NCBI GenBank assembly: GCA_021371935.1
Contig: JAJFVF010000013.1
Coordinates: 186,001-250,000, forward strand
Reading direction: 5' to 3'
From: a bacterium
GTDB taxonomy: Bacteria; Armatimonadota; UBA5829
DNA: 64,000 nt
Shown here: positions 25,879 through 34,142 of the stretch, in pieces
How the letters are laid out: the number at the start of each line of letters is the position of its first letter
Numbering within the stretch: position 1 is the stretch's first letter
The notes under the pieces: generated by a model
What the model saw: only the letters and a program-made list of their open reading frames with translations
Database searches by the model: none
Told to the model about the DNA's origin: nothing
Made by a program: the position numbers and the translations under genes

Positions 25879-27414
25879 TTACTCCCACTCAATAGTCGCA
25901 GGCGGCTTCGAGCTAATATCATACACAGTTCGATTCACGCCCGGCACTTCATTGATGATCCGGTTGCTGATCTTCTCAAGCACCTCATATGGAAGTTTAG
26001 CCCAGTCGGCGGTCATGGCGTCCTGGCTGGTCACCGCCCTCACCACTATCGTATCGTCGTATGTGCGCTGGTCGCCCATCACGCCCACACTTCTTATTGG
26101 CGCAAGTACCGCGAATCCCATCCAGAGCTGTCGATACAGACCTGCATGCTTGATCTCATCTACGACTATGTCGTCCGCATGTCGAAGCGTATCCAGCCGC
26201 GCTTTAGTGACCTCTCCGACAATGCGTATCGCCAGACCAGGACCCGGAAACGGCTGTCTCCAGACCATCTCTTCAGGCAGACCCAACTCCTCGGCGACTT
26301 CCCTTGCTTCATCCTTAAAGAGATATCGCAGCGGCTCTATTATCTTGAGGACCATGTCCTCGGGCAGTCCGCCCACATTGTGATGAGATTTGATGACGGC
26401 GGCATTCTTGGTGCCGCTTTCTATCACGTCGGGATACAGCGTGCCCTGACCGAGCCATTTTGCGTCAGTAATTTTTGAGGCATGCTCCTCAAAGACACGC
26501 ACGAACTCTTCACCGATAATCTTGCGCTTCTGCTCAGGATCAAGCACACCCGCAAGGCGTTTAAGGAACCTCTCTTGCGCATCGACATACACGAGCTTGA
26601 TCTTGAAATGGTCCTCAAATGTTCGGCGCACACTCTCGCCTTCATTCAGGCGCATCAGTCCGTGATCGACGAATATACATGTAAGCTGGTCGCCTATGGC
26701 CTTGTGCAGCAGAGCCGCTACACACGCCGAGTCGATGCCACCGCTTACTCCGCAGACGACCTTATCACTGCCGATCCGCGCTCTGATATCCTTAACGGCA
26801 GTCTCGATAAACGAGGCAGGTGTCCATGAGCCTTGCACACCGCATGCCTTGTACAGGAAATTGCGAAGAACTTCAGTCCCCCATGGTGTATGCACGACCT
26901 CTGGATGGAACTGCACGCCGTATAGTCCCCTCTCGGGGTTTTCCATCGCCGCGACGGGAGTACTCGCAGTTTGTGCAACCACCTTGAATCCCTCGGGAGC
27001 CTCTTCCACGAGATCGCCATGACTCATCCAGCAGACCAGGTTCTTATCAAGCCGCGAGAAGAGTGTTGAAGAATCAATCACTTCGAGTTCCGTGCGCCCG
27101 AACTCTTTCTGGACACCCGGCGTGACCTTCCCGCCCAGGTGATAGGCCATAAGCTGAGTGCCATAGCATATCCCGAGTATGGGCACACCTATATCATAGA
27201 TCGCTTTATCGCATCTTGGTGCGCCATCTTCGTATACGCTTGCCGGTCCACCGGAAAATATTATTCCTCTGGGCGCTTGTGCCACTATTTGAGAAACCGG
27301 GGTGTCGAAGGGTATGATCTCACAATATACCCTGCACTCACGTACACGGCGCGCAATAAGCTGCGTATACTGTGCGCCAAAATCGAGGATGAGAATCAGT
27401 TCTTCACTAGCCAT
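25879..27414 (-). CDS. guaA: GMP synthase, glutamine-hydrolysing
   Basis: It converts XMP to GMP with glutamine and ATP. The 511-residue protein has a class I glutaminase domain with nucleophile cysteine in [11 protein letters not shown] and the HPEVVHT histidine/glutamate pair. An ATP pyrophosphatase domain with [16 protein letters not shown] follows, then a C-terminal dimerisation domain ending [18 protein letters not shown]. The ATG at 27414 has GGAG upstream and matches the usual start before [17 protein letters not shown]; the longer frame adds 29 unlikely residues. hpt follows. Promoter and hairpin-rich leader lie at 27438-27535. Confidence 0.96.
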   Translation of the reverse strand: MASEELILILDFGAQYTQLIARRVRECRVYCEIIPFDTPVSQIVAQAPRGIIFSGGPASVYEDGAPRCDKAIYDIGVPILGICYGTQLMAYHLGGKVTPGVQKEFGRTELEVIDSSTLFSRLDKNLVCWMSHGDLVEEAPEGFKVVAQTASTPVAAMENPERGLYGVQFHPEVVHTPWGTEVLRNFLYKACGVQGSWTPASFIETAVKDIRARIGSDKVVCGVSGGIDSACVAALLHKAIGDQLTCIFVDHGLMRLNEGESVRRTFEDHFKIKLVYVDAQERFLKRLAGVLDPEQKRKIIGEEFVRVFEEHASKITDAKWLGQGTLYPDVIESGTKNAAVIKSHHNVGGLPEDMVLKIIEPLRYLFKDEAREVAEELGLPEEMVWRQPFPGPGLAIRIVGEVTKARLDTLRHADDIVVDEIKHAGLYRQLWMGFAVLAPIRSVGVMGDQRTYDDTIVVRAVTSQDAMTADWAKLPYEVLEKISNRIINEVPGVNRTVYDISSKPPATIEWE

Positions 27415-27437
27415 CGGGACTCCGTAATACAGCAATG

Positions 27438-27502
27438 CCCCAGAGCCATAGTTTTCATGGGGATTTTTGCTTGGACAACTTTCCTCGGGGGCCATGTCCA
27501 AG
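27438..27502 (-). other. Two hairpins in the guaA leader
   Basis: On the minus strand CTTGGACA (27502-27495) pairs with TGTCCAAG (27477-27470), and CCCCA (27462-27458) with TGGGG (27442-27438). Neither is followed by a T-run, so they are not terminators. They lie between the promoter and the start codon and could be a regulatory leader; no known purine riboswitch core is recognisable. Confidence 0.4.
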
Positions 27503-27505
27503 GGT

Positions 27506-27535
27506 ATTGTAGCAGAACGCTGGATTTATTGTCAA
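27506..27535 (-). promoter_or_regulatory. Sigma-70-type promoter of guaA-hpt
   Basis: On the minus strand TTGACA, 18-base spacer, TACAAT: perfect -35 and five of six in the -10. It is about 90 bases upstream of the guaA ATG. Confidence 0.85.
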
Positions 27536-27594
27536 TGTTTGGCAGGAGAATTTCGCGGGTAAATAAATGCAGAGCTTGATAAGGAGTATTAATC

Positions 27595-28962
27595 TTGGGC
27601 GACATAGTGCAAAACACCTGCAGCAAAGTGCAATCACACGTAACAAATGCCGGAATATGGAGCACCAAACATGGGCTGCGCTCACACCTGGTTTCGCCTG
27701 AACCTTTCACACTCAGTTCCGATCAAGTGAGCCAACTGGAAAGACTGGGCGAGGCGCTGGTCAGGTTTTATCATGGCGCAAACGAGCTTTATCTGCGTTC
27801 GGATCAGGAATGGGTAAGTGAATATCTCGATATAGGCAAACCCGATGATCTGGTCCGCCATGCACGCATGCACTATCACAAGCATTCGGTTCCAATAATC
27901 ATTCGGCCCGATATACTGATCACTAAAAATGGGTTTGTGATAACCGAGCTTGACAGCGTGCCGGGCGGGTTTGGACATCTGGACTGCCTGTCAGCAGCAT
28001 ATGCGGATGCAGGGTTCGATATTGTCGGCTCGGCAAGGGGTATTCGAGAAAACTTTGCTAAGGCTCTGCGTGGGGCGGCAAATGTCGATGACCCGGTGTG
28101 CGCAATAATCGTCTCGGATGAGTCGGTCGACTATCTGCCTGAGATGACCTATTTGGCAAACGAACTGCGGAAAATTGGGCTGCGCGCATATACACTTTGC
28201 CCGAACGAGGTCGAGTTTACTGAAAACGGGCTATTTGCCGGAGAAATGCGAATCGATCTGGTCTACAGGTTCTTTGAGCTCTTCGACCTGCTTAATATCC
28301 CCAAGTCTGAACTGGTCTCTTACGCCGCGCGAAAGAAAATGGCGGTAATTACTCCTCCGTACAAGCACTATCTGGAAGAAAAAATTCTGCTTGCGCTTTT
28401 GCATAACGAGTCACTGAACGATTACTGGGTCAAATCTCTTGGTGACGACAACTATAGGCTGCTTATCGATATGATATCGCCAACCTGGATAATGGACAAT
28501 CGTCCAGTACCGCCGCATGCGCATATCTCAGGCTTCATCTATCGCGGCAGACCTATAAGAGACTGGCGCGAGATAATGGAGGGAACTCAGAAGGACAGGC
28601 GTCTGGTCCTGAAACCATCGGGTTTCTCGGAGTTGGCGTGGGGTTCGCGCGGAGTCAGGATCGGCCACGACATGCCGGCTGCCGAATGGACGGAGACGGT
28701 GGATATGGCACTTTCCAGTTTCAACCACAGCCCATATGTGATCCAACCGTTTCATGACGGCGCACTCATTGGGGTAAAGTACTTGGGAAACGACCAAATT
28801 CGCGAGATGCAGGCGCGTGTCAGGCTCTGTCCATATTATTTTGTGGCAGATGAGAAAGCAAGTCTTGGCGGAGTGCTGGCGACGGCCTGTCCTAAAGACA
28901 AAAAATTGATTCATGGAATGGTCGATGCGGTGATGATGCCATGTCGGTCAGAAAGTCAATAA
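27595..28962 (+). CDS. ATP-grasp-like ligase paired with the aminomutase gene
   Basis: This 455-residue protein resembles circularly permuted ATP-grasp ligases (glutathionylspermidine-synthase-like). It has IIIRPDILITKNGFVITELD followed by SVPGGFGH near residues 100-125, a central segment ending ARKKMAVITPPYKHYLEEK, and a late nucleotide-binding-like stretch: RLVLKPSGFSELAWGSRGV (about 336-354), then PYVIQPFHDG. Such enzymes join a carboxylate to an amine via an acyl phosphate. Start is TTG 27595 with AAGGAG nine bases upstream. It lies 23 bases before the lysine 2,3-aminomutase-like gene in the same direction, suggesting that it uses the mutase product. The substrate is unknown. Confidence 0.65.
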   Translation: MGDIVQNTCSKVQSHVTNAGIWSTKHGLRSHLVSPEPFTLSSDQVSQLERLGEALVRFYHGANELYLRSDQEWVSEYLDIGKPDDLVRHARMHYHKHSVPIIIRPDILITKNGFVITELDSVPGGFGHLDCLSAAYADAGFDIVGSARGIRENFAKALRGAANVDDPVCAIIVSDESVDYLPEMTYLANELRKIGLRAYTLCPNEVEFTENGLFAGEMRIDLVYRFFELFDLLNIPKSELVSYAARKKMAVITPPYKHYLEEKILLALLHNESLNDYWVKSLGDDNYRLLIDMISPTWIMDNRPVPPHAHISGFIYRGRPIRDWREIMEGTQKDRRLVLKPSGFSELAWGSRGVRIGHDMPAAEWTETVDMALSSFNHSPYVIQPFHDGALIGVKYLGNDQIREMQARVRLCPYYFVADEKASLGGVLATACPKDKKLIHGMVDAVMMPCRSESQ

Positions 28963-28985
28963 GTCAAAAGTAATTGGCAGCAGCT

Positions 28986-29915
28986 ATGATTTCCAAGACA
29001 ACCGAACATGTCGAGCGTTTGATGCTCTATGAAGAAGCCATAAGAAAGCAGTTTGAGGTCAGCAATCTCGAAGTCAACGATCAACTGACTGAGGATGCCG
29101 ACCCTCTGCGCGAAAAAGAGCATGAAGTAGTGCCGGGCATGATCAATAAATATGGCAATCGTGTGCTTTGCCTTATGACGGCTGAGTGCGCTGCATACTG
29201 CCGATTTTGCACTCGCAGACGGCTGGTGTCGGATATAGAACGGGGCAAGATCGATAAATCGCACATCGATGCATGGATCGATTACCTGAAGGCGCACCAA
29301 GAAGTAAGAGAGGCAATATTATCCGGCGGAGACCCGTTTATTGTCGATGATGACTTGTTCGATTATACAGTCAAAACGATATCGTCGCTTGATACAATCA
29401 AGGTAATCAGGATTGGCACACGTATGCCGGTAAGTGACCCTGCACGTGTAAGTGAGGCCAAACTTGAAGTAATTAAGCGGGTAGAACAGCCTGTATATGT
29501 CGGCATACATTTCGAGCACCCGGCCGAGATCACGCACAAAACTCTGCTCTGCTGCAAGAGACTCATATCCTCCGGCGTAATACTGTATTCGCAGACCGTG
29601 TTTCTGAAGGGAATCAATGATGATTATCAGACACTCCATGACCTGTTCAATGAGCTTCTCGAGATGGGTGTCCGTCCATACTATATTTATCGCTGTGACC
29701 CGGTTCCCGGAGCAATGCACTTCCGGGTGGACCCGGCAAAGGAGCGGAACATTATGACGAGGTTAAGAAAAGAATTATCCGGCCTGGCATGTCCGACTTA
29801 CGTAATCGATGCGCCAAACGGCAGCGGCAAAATCCCAGTACCTCTCGAGTTTTGGGACATGGACACAACTACGTATACAGACTTTGAAAACAGAGAACAC
29901 AAAATTGTGGAATAA
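28986..29915 (+). CDS. KamA-family lysine 2,3-aminomutase-like radical SAM enzyme
   Basis: The family shifts an amino group from C2 to C3 of an amino acid, using SAM, a [4Fe-4S] cluster and PLP. The cluster motif is C68-x3-C72-x2-C75, followed by TRRRL; the PLP lysine is K282 in APNGSGKIPV. The two aspartates that bind the side-chain amino group of lysine in the clostridial enzyme appear conserved: D238 in RCDPVPG and D275 in VIDAPN. This points to lysine rather than glutamate. At 309 residues it lacks the N- and C-terminal extensions of the ~416-residue clostridial enzyme and is closer to EpmB in size. ATG 28986 is chosen over TTG 28974; neither has a strong ribosome-binding site. Confidence 0.88.
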   Translation: MISKTTEHVERLMLYEEAIRKQFEVSNLEVNDQLTEDADPLREKEHEVVPGMINKYGNRVLCLMTAECAAYCRFCTRRRLVSDIERGKIDKSHIDAWIDYLKAHQEVREAILSGGDPFIVDDDLFDYTVKTISSLDTIKVIRIGTRMPVSDPARVSEAKLEVIKRVEQPVYVGIHFEHPAEITHKTLLCCKRLISSGVILYSQTVFLKGINDDYQTLHDLFNELLEMGVRPYYIYRCDPVPGAMHFRVDPAKERNIMTRLRKELSGLACPTYVIDAPNGSGKIPVPLEFWDMDTTTYTDFENREHKIVE

Positions 29916-29919
29916 CAGG

Positions 29920-29996
29920 TTAGCCTGCATTATTTACGAGGAACGTGAATAATGCTCTCTGAGATCCGAATTATGCGCTTTCCGCATAATTCGGAT
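29920..29996. repeat. Double-hairpin dispersed repeat, copy 1 (family B)
   Basis: GCATTATTTACG (29927-29938) pairs with CGTGAATAATGC (29944-29955). Then ATCCGAATTATGCG (29964-29977) pairs perfectly over 14 bp with CGCATAATTCGGAT (29983-29996). The first ~65 bases match the reverse complement of 57520-57580. No T-run follows, so it is not a classical terminator, though it may protect the mRNA 3' end. Confidence 0.75.
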
Positions 29997-30046
29997 TGGT
30001 CGTATAAAAATCAATATAATACTGAAAAAGGAAGGAATTGTCGACA

Positions 30047-30391
30047 ATGCAATCAGACCAATTGCACTACAGACGGGGATTTACGCTGATCGAAGTGTTG
30101 CTGGCTGTAGCCATAATCGGCATACTGCTTACGATTGGCATTCCGAACTTCCTGAAGGCACGCACGAGTTCTCATACAAAAACATGCCTGACAAACTTGT
30201 GGCACATTTCCCATGCAAAGGAAGAATATGCTGCTGAAGAAAAACTCAGCAATGGTCAATCGGTTGAGTGGAACGATCTTGTCCCTGCTCTATTGAAATC
30301 AAAACCATCATGCCCTGCAAGCGGCGAATACACAATTGGAAAAGTTGGCGAAACTCCACAATGTAACATTGATGAGCATGTCTTGCCATAG
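30047..30391 (+). CDS. Type IV prepilin / pseudopilin-like protein
   Basis: The N-terminus has the prepilin cleavage and methylation signal RRG|FTLIEVLLAVAIIGILL, with the conserved Glu at +5, followed by GIPNFLKART. The mature part is short (about 100 residues) with a single C-terminal cysteine pair region (KPSCPASGEYTIG...PQCN), as in Armatimonadota and Planctomycetes minor pseudopilins. It would be inserted in the inner membrane and processed by a PilD peptidase not encoded here. ATG 30047 is preferred over TTG 30038 because GGAAGGA lies 11 bases upstream. A hairpin terminator follows. Confidence 0.85.
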   Translation: MQSDQLHYRRGFTLIEVLLAVAIIGILLTIGIPNFLKARTSSHTKTCLTNLWHISHAKEEYAAEEKLSNGQSVEWNDLVPALLKSKPSCPASGEYTIGKVGETPQCNIDEHVLP

Positions 30392-30416
30392 CCTACAGAT
30401 AGACTGTACAAACAAG

Positions 30417-30441
30417 GAGCCGGAGACAATTCATCCGGCTC
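30417..30441 (+). terminator. Probable terminator after the prepilin-like gene
   Basis: GAGCCGGA (30417-30424) and TCCGGCTC (30434-30441) form a perfect 8-bp stem, followed by the pyrimidine-rich ATCTTCTCTCCCTCTCTCC. The tail is T/C-rich rather than pure T. Confidence 0.65.
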
Positions 30442-30475
30442 ATCTTCTCTCCCTCTCTCCTTTAATGACTTGCAT

Positions 30476-31015
30476 TTAGCGTCTTTTCCGCAAAAACGCA
30501 AATCCGCCCAAAGCAGTCAGCAGTGCGATAATGCTGCTTGGTTCGGGAATTACCATCCCAAGAGTATCGCCGCTTGAAGGAAGCCCACCAGAAAGAGTGA
30601 CTTCAACTACTTTGTATGAATAGAATGAGTCATACCAGAATTTTACGGTGTTTCCAACACCAACATTACCATTCACCCACAACACAGAGTTACTGCTCAC
30701 TGCATTGCTAAAAACATGGTCGCTTCCCTGGTTTGTAAAAGCCAGGTTATCTCTATTGGCCACACTGAACTCTGTCAGCGCCTCACCACTCATATATGTC
30801 GACTGCTGAAAGTCCAACGTGTATTCATAATGGTATGAACCATCTATATTGGTTGTCACCTGTGCCGTTAGATTGTTTGAGTAATCGATAAACGAATCAC
30901 CCAAACTCAGACTCACTACACTCTGATACGGATTTTGAGGCTGAGCTATTCCGACAGCGCCTGAAACAATAACGAGAGCACATATTATTAAAGCGAATCT
31001 GATACTTCTCCTCAT
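30476..31015 (-). CDS. PEP-CTERM sorting-signal protein
   Basis: The 179-residue exported protein has an N-terminal signal peptide (RRSIRFALIICALVIVSGAVG). It ends in the tripartite PEP-CTERM tag: VIPEPSS, hydrophobic helix IIALLTALGGFAFL, basic RKRR. These tags are recognised by exosortase, linked to exopolysaccharide export. The middle is beta-rich and serine/asparagine-rich. The ATG at 31015 has GGAGGG eight bases upstream. It lies 66 bases downstream of a second PEP-CTERM gene in the same direction, with which it shares general layout. No exosortase gene is in the window. Confidence 0.85.
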   Translation of the reverse strand: MRRSIRFALIICALVIVSGAVGIAQPQNPYQSVVSLSLGDSFIDYSNNLTAQVTTNIDGSYHYEYTLDFQQSTYMSGEALTEFSVANRDNLAFTNQGSDHVFSNAVSSNSVLWVNGNVGVGNTVKFWYDSFYSYKVVEVTLSGGLPSSGDTLGMVIPEPSSIIALLTALGGFAFLRKRR

Positions 31016-31081
31016 GCTCAACCCTCCTTTATGAGGTTGCATCCTGCTGCACGTGGAAAACTTCATTCGCGCAACGATTGA

Positions 31082-31639
31082 TTATTTGCGGCGTCTGATA
31101 ATCAGTGACCCTGTCCCTACAATTCCAAATACAAGAGCCATCAAAGAACTCGGCTCAGGTATCATATCACCCATTCCAAGTGTTTTTCCTATTGCTGCAG
31201 ATCCGCCGTCTACTGCATAGCAATATACATCGATCTCCATTGGTGCATAGAATGACTGATAACTAAACGCCCGACTTTCACCTTCTATCAATTCGCCATT
31301 AAGCCATGCAACCCAACCACTGTTACCATCAGCTGGATTATCGAACTTGCTTGCGTCATAAGGTGTATTATCGGCATCGAAATATGCAGAATAGTTGGGG
31401 TTCTGTACCTTATAAATGTGGACAGCATCCGGTCCGAGGTCATAGGTCAATGTGTAGCTGTATGTGTAAACTCCAGCGTCAAGGCTGACAACAGCATCGC
31501 ATGTAAGTTGTTTTACATTACCCGAACCAGTTAGAGTGCTCGTTTTCTGGGCAACGATGCCGGCTGATGCACAAACACATAACGCCAGCAGCAAGACCAA
31601 GGCAAGAGCAGCCGTTTTCTTCAACGACTTCAACATCAT
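31082..31639 (-). CDS. PEP-CTERM sorting-signal protein
   Basis: The 185-residue exported protein starts with a signal peptide (LKSLKKTAALALVLLLALCV) and ends MIPEPSSLMALVFGIVGTGS followed by LIIRRRK, a complete PEP-CTERM tag. The body has a YTYSYTLTYDLGPD beta segment similar in style to the downstream gene's YHYEYTLDFQ, so the two are probably diverged tandem duplicates. The start follows AGGAGGAG. The promoter lies at 31780-31808, leaving a ~130-base leader. Confidence 0.88.
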   Translation of the reverse strand: MMLKSLKKTAALALVLLLALCVCASAGIVAQKTSTLTGSGNVKQLTCDAVVSLDAGVYTYSYTLTYDLGPDAVHIYKVQNPNYSAYFDADNTPYDASKFDNPADGNSGWVAWLNGELIEGESRAFSYQSFYAPMEIDVYCYAVDGGSAAIGKTLGMGDMIPEPSSLMALVFGIVGTGSLIIRRRK

Positions 31640-31779
31640 TTTCTCCTCCTAATGTGTGGGCTAGTTGGTGCTTTTGGTATCATTTGCGACACCACTATTT
31701 ACTGATATATTAGTGTCAATCCCATGCGTACAAGCTGCACCCCACTTACGCCTGGAGAGCGACCTTTTCAATCGATGTG

Positions 31780-31808
31780 ATTGTATCCTTTAATCGGTGC
31801 ATTGTCAA
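31780..31808 (-). promoter_or_regulatory. Promoter of the PEP-CTERM gene pair
   Basis: On the minus strand TTGACA, 17-base spacer, TACAAT: eleven of twelve consensus bases. The 130-base leader downstream shows no hairpin I can support. A second TTGACA occurs nearer the gene but has no -10 box. Confidence 0.85.
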
Positions 31809-31859
31809 GTGCAAAAACAAAAAATATTAAAAACCCAGCAATTGTACCAGACCATGGAG

Positions 31860-33893
31860 CTATTCGGCATTCACAAATATATCCGCTTGTTTGCGGAGTT
31901 TGATTATTGGAATAATTTTTGTGTTTAAGTGTTTGCAGCTACTTACTCCAGTAACACATACTTTCTGCCCGTATACAGGTTTTGAAAGGCTGCGTGAGAC
32001 GACTCTTATGCCGTCATAACCAGAGCCATCTTCAAGCCCGCTGCCATCATCAATATAGAAAAAGTCTTCTTGATAATCACCCACATATGTTACAGTGCCC
32101 CATGTCCTGATAAGAATGCCGATATTGCGCAGCCCACAGCCGTCTGTCACACCCAAAGTGTATTCATTAATATCAGACCCGCCGACACTTTTATTCGGCA
32201 TGCCGAATGGCTTTGCCTCTTTTGTCTGGCTCTCCAAAATTTCTACGCTGGTCGCTTCAATGCTCCTTTCGCCTGATATAGTCGCTAAATTGCCGACAAC
32301 CGTGACCACATCACCCTCCATAACATCAGTCGAAGAGACAATACGTATCCCACAGGTGCCGTTTTCTTCTTGTATATAAAATTCGGCACCCCCCATTTCG
32401 GCAGTTCCGGCGCTAACTACTTTTGCTGTTGCTCGCACACCTTGTCCATCCGGGCTGGGAAATGCATCGGAAATAACACTCAGGTTTGAAATCGGGTTTT
32501 CGATAGTCATTGTGGTCGATGTCCAGCCCTGCACGGCAACAGAACTTGCGTCTGTTGCTCTCACGTCAATCTCGTGTGGGCCAACAGTATATTGGGTTGA
32601 ATCGAATGTTATGGAATATGGAGGGGTTGAAGCTGTGCCCAGGTGTTTGTCATCCATATAGAAATCCACTCTGGATATCCCACTGGGGCTTGCAGCCATT
32701 GCCGATATAGTCGCGGATGTTCCTGTTATTGGCACTTCCGGCGAAAGCACTTCAACAGTCGGAGGAGTCGAGTATGGAGCCATAAGTGGGTCTCCTACTA
32801 TCACAGACCTCCAAAACAACTTTGGACATGCCATATAAAAGCTTTCGGCCATATTGTATCCTTTAGTATATCTGTCAAACAACACCTGAGGATACGTTGC
32901 GTAGGCAGTATAAGGCTCAGCCACAAATCCCGACACACCGCATGCGCCATTTGTAATCATGTCGGCAATGAGGGACTGTGAACTTGCCGGACATGAGTCC
33001 GGGTAGCCATCTTCCGGCAGGAATGTGCGGCCACTGCTCGACACATAAGAATCAGCAATCCCGCCCGGCGCAAAAGTGTTGCTGATGTATGCGGAATAAG
33101 TAAAGGAGCCGTCGTTGCTTCCCCAACTAAAATATCCCATCAGTCCCGTCTGGTCGTGAACAAACAGCGATGTGTCATCATAGACAGTGGGTATACCTCG
33201 CTCAGACAGGATAGTCTGCGCCTCCGTAAGCCAGCCATTGAGTAAAGTGGTCGAGCCGGATGGGTTTACTACGTACTTGCGATCAAGCACAATAGAGCCG
33301 GAATGCTCATGTGTGCTGCTGCGGTCTATCATATTTTTGATGTCATCAAATGTGTAACCATCAAGTCTTGTAACCAGGTACAGGTGGTAACCGTCGAGAT
33401 CGAGTGTATGTGAGAAAGCAGTTTCGACGGGCTCAATGACCATCGGACCATATGGATTGTCGAGATCGCCAGTCACACTTGTTTCGCCTGCACATGTCAA
33501 TATGCTGGTTATTGAAAGTGGGCTGCCGTAGCCATATTCTGTCCCGACCACCTTCAACGGCACACCTTTTGTCAGGACAATATAGTCTATACTGTCCTGA
33601 AAGTTTGTGTTTTGAAGAAATGAACGAATGGGCGCTAATATGTTGGTGTCGAACTCAGATTTGCTCACAAGCTCGTCAGTCGAGCATGCGATTCTGCAGA
33701 CGTTTTCAGGCGGGATATCGCGTGCGTTCACATAATAATTGGTTATGCTGGCCGAAATTGTGCTGCGCTGATTCTGCACAACCATGACGTTTAAACGCCC
33801 ACCGCCGGAGACGGCCTCAACGGCGGTCAGAAGGAGAATCAACAGGATTAACAATATGTCGACTGTTAGCGTACGGGCTACCGGTCGAACCAC
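31860..33893 (-). CDS. TIGR03790-family secreted protein with C-terminal Ig-like and OB-like domains
   Basis: The 677-residue protein has a signal peptide (ARTLTVDILLILLILLLTAV) followed by the TIGR03790 domain: LNVMVVQNQRSTISASITNY, then YYVNARDIPPENVCRI, DYIVLTKGVPLKV, and a late ASSQSLIADMITNGACGVSG segment with KLFWRSVIVGDPLMAPY. A bacterial Ig-like domain follows (PPTVEVLSPEVPITGT...), then a beta-rich OB-like region. The family occurs in bacteria with PEP-CTERM/exosortase-type surface systems; its activity is unknown. The GTG start has GGAGG nine bases upstream. It is transcribed toward the PEP-CTERM genes. Confidence 0.85.
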   Translation of the reverse strand: MVRPVARTLTVDILLILLILLLTAVEAVSGGGRLNVMVVQNQRSTISASITNYYVNARDIPPENVCRIACSTDELVSKSEFDTNILAPIRSFLQNTNFQDSIDYIVLTKGVPLKVVGTEYGYGSPLSITSILTCAGETSVTGDLDNPYGPMVIEPVETAFSHTLDLDGYHLYLVTRLDGYTFDDIKNMIDRSSTHEHSGSIVLDRKYVVNPSGSTTLLNGWLTEAQTILSERGIPTVYDDTSLFVHDQTGLMGYFSWGSNDGSFTYSAYISNTFAPGGIADSYVSSSGRTFLPEDGYPDSCPASSQSLIADMITNGACGVSGFVAEPYTAYATYPQVLFDRYTKGYNMAESFYMACPKLFWRSVIVGDPLMAPYSTPPTVEVLSPEVPITGTSATISAMAASPSGISRVDFYMDDKHLGTASTPPYSITFDSTQYTVGPHEIDVRATDASSVAVQGWTSTTMTIENPISNLSVISDAFPSPDGQGVRATAKVVSAGTAEMGGAEFYIQEENGTCGIRIVSSTDVMEGDVVTVVGNLATISGERSIEATSVEILESQTKEAKPFGMPNKSVGGSDINEYTLGVTDGCGLRNIGILIRTWGTVTYVGDYQEDFFYIDDGSGLEDGSGYDGIRVVSRSLSKPVYGQKVCVTGVSSCKHLNTKIIPIIKLRKQADIFVNAE

Positions 33894-34023
33894 TTTTCCG
33901 GCCTCCTTCCCACTGTGTTACGCATAACAATCAGATGAGGTCTTGTAATACTCCTTCGAGGGTCCTGCCAGTATGAGGAGCGTACATAGACATTTTCGCC
34001 AGAAATTACATGTCCACCACTTG

Positions 34024-34053
34024 GTTATACACACCATTTCTGCCAAATGTCAA
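34024..34053 (-). promoter_or_regulatory. Promoter of the TIGR03790-family gene
   Basis: On the minus strand TTGACA, 18-base spacer, TATAAC: perfect -35, five of six -10. It predicts a leader of about 125 bases before the GTG start. Confidence 0.75.
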
Positions 34054-34142
34054 GTTGTAATCACAAAAACAGGTAGTTATACGGATATGTAAATGACGCC
34101 AATCCAAAGACAGACAAACTGGTTATGCGTCACTATATTTAT

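Noticed and set aside
28986-29915. EpmB (beta-lysylation of elongation factor P)
   Set aside because: The size fits, but no EpmA-type synthetase or efp gene is nearby and the neighbour is ATP-grasp-like.
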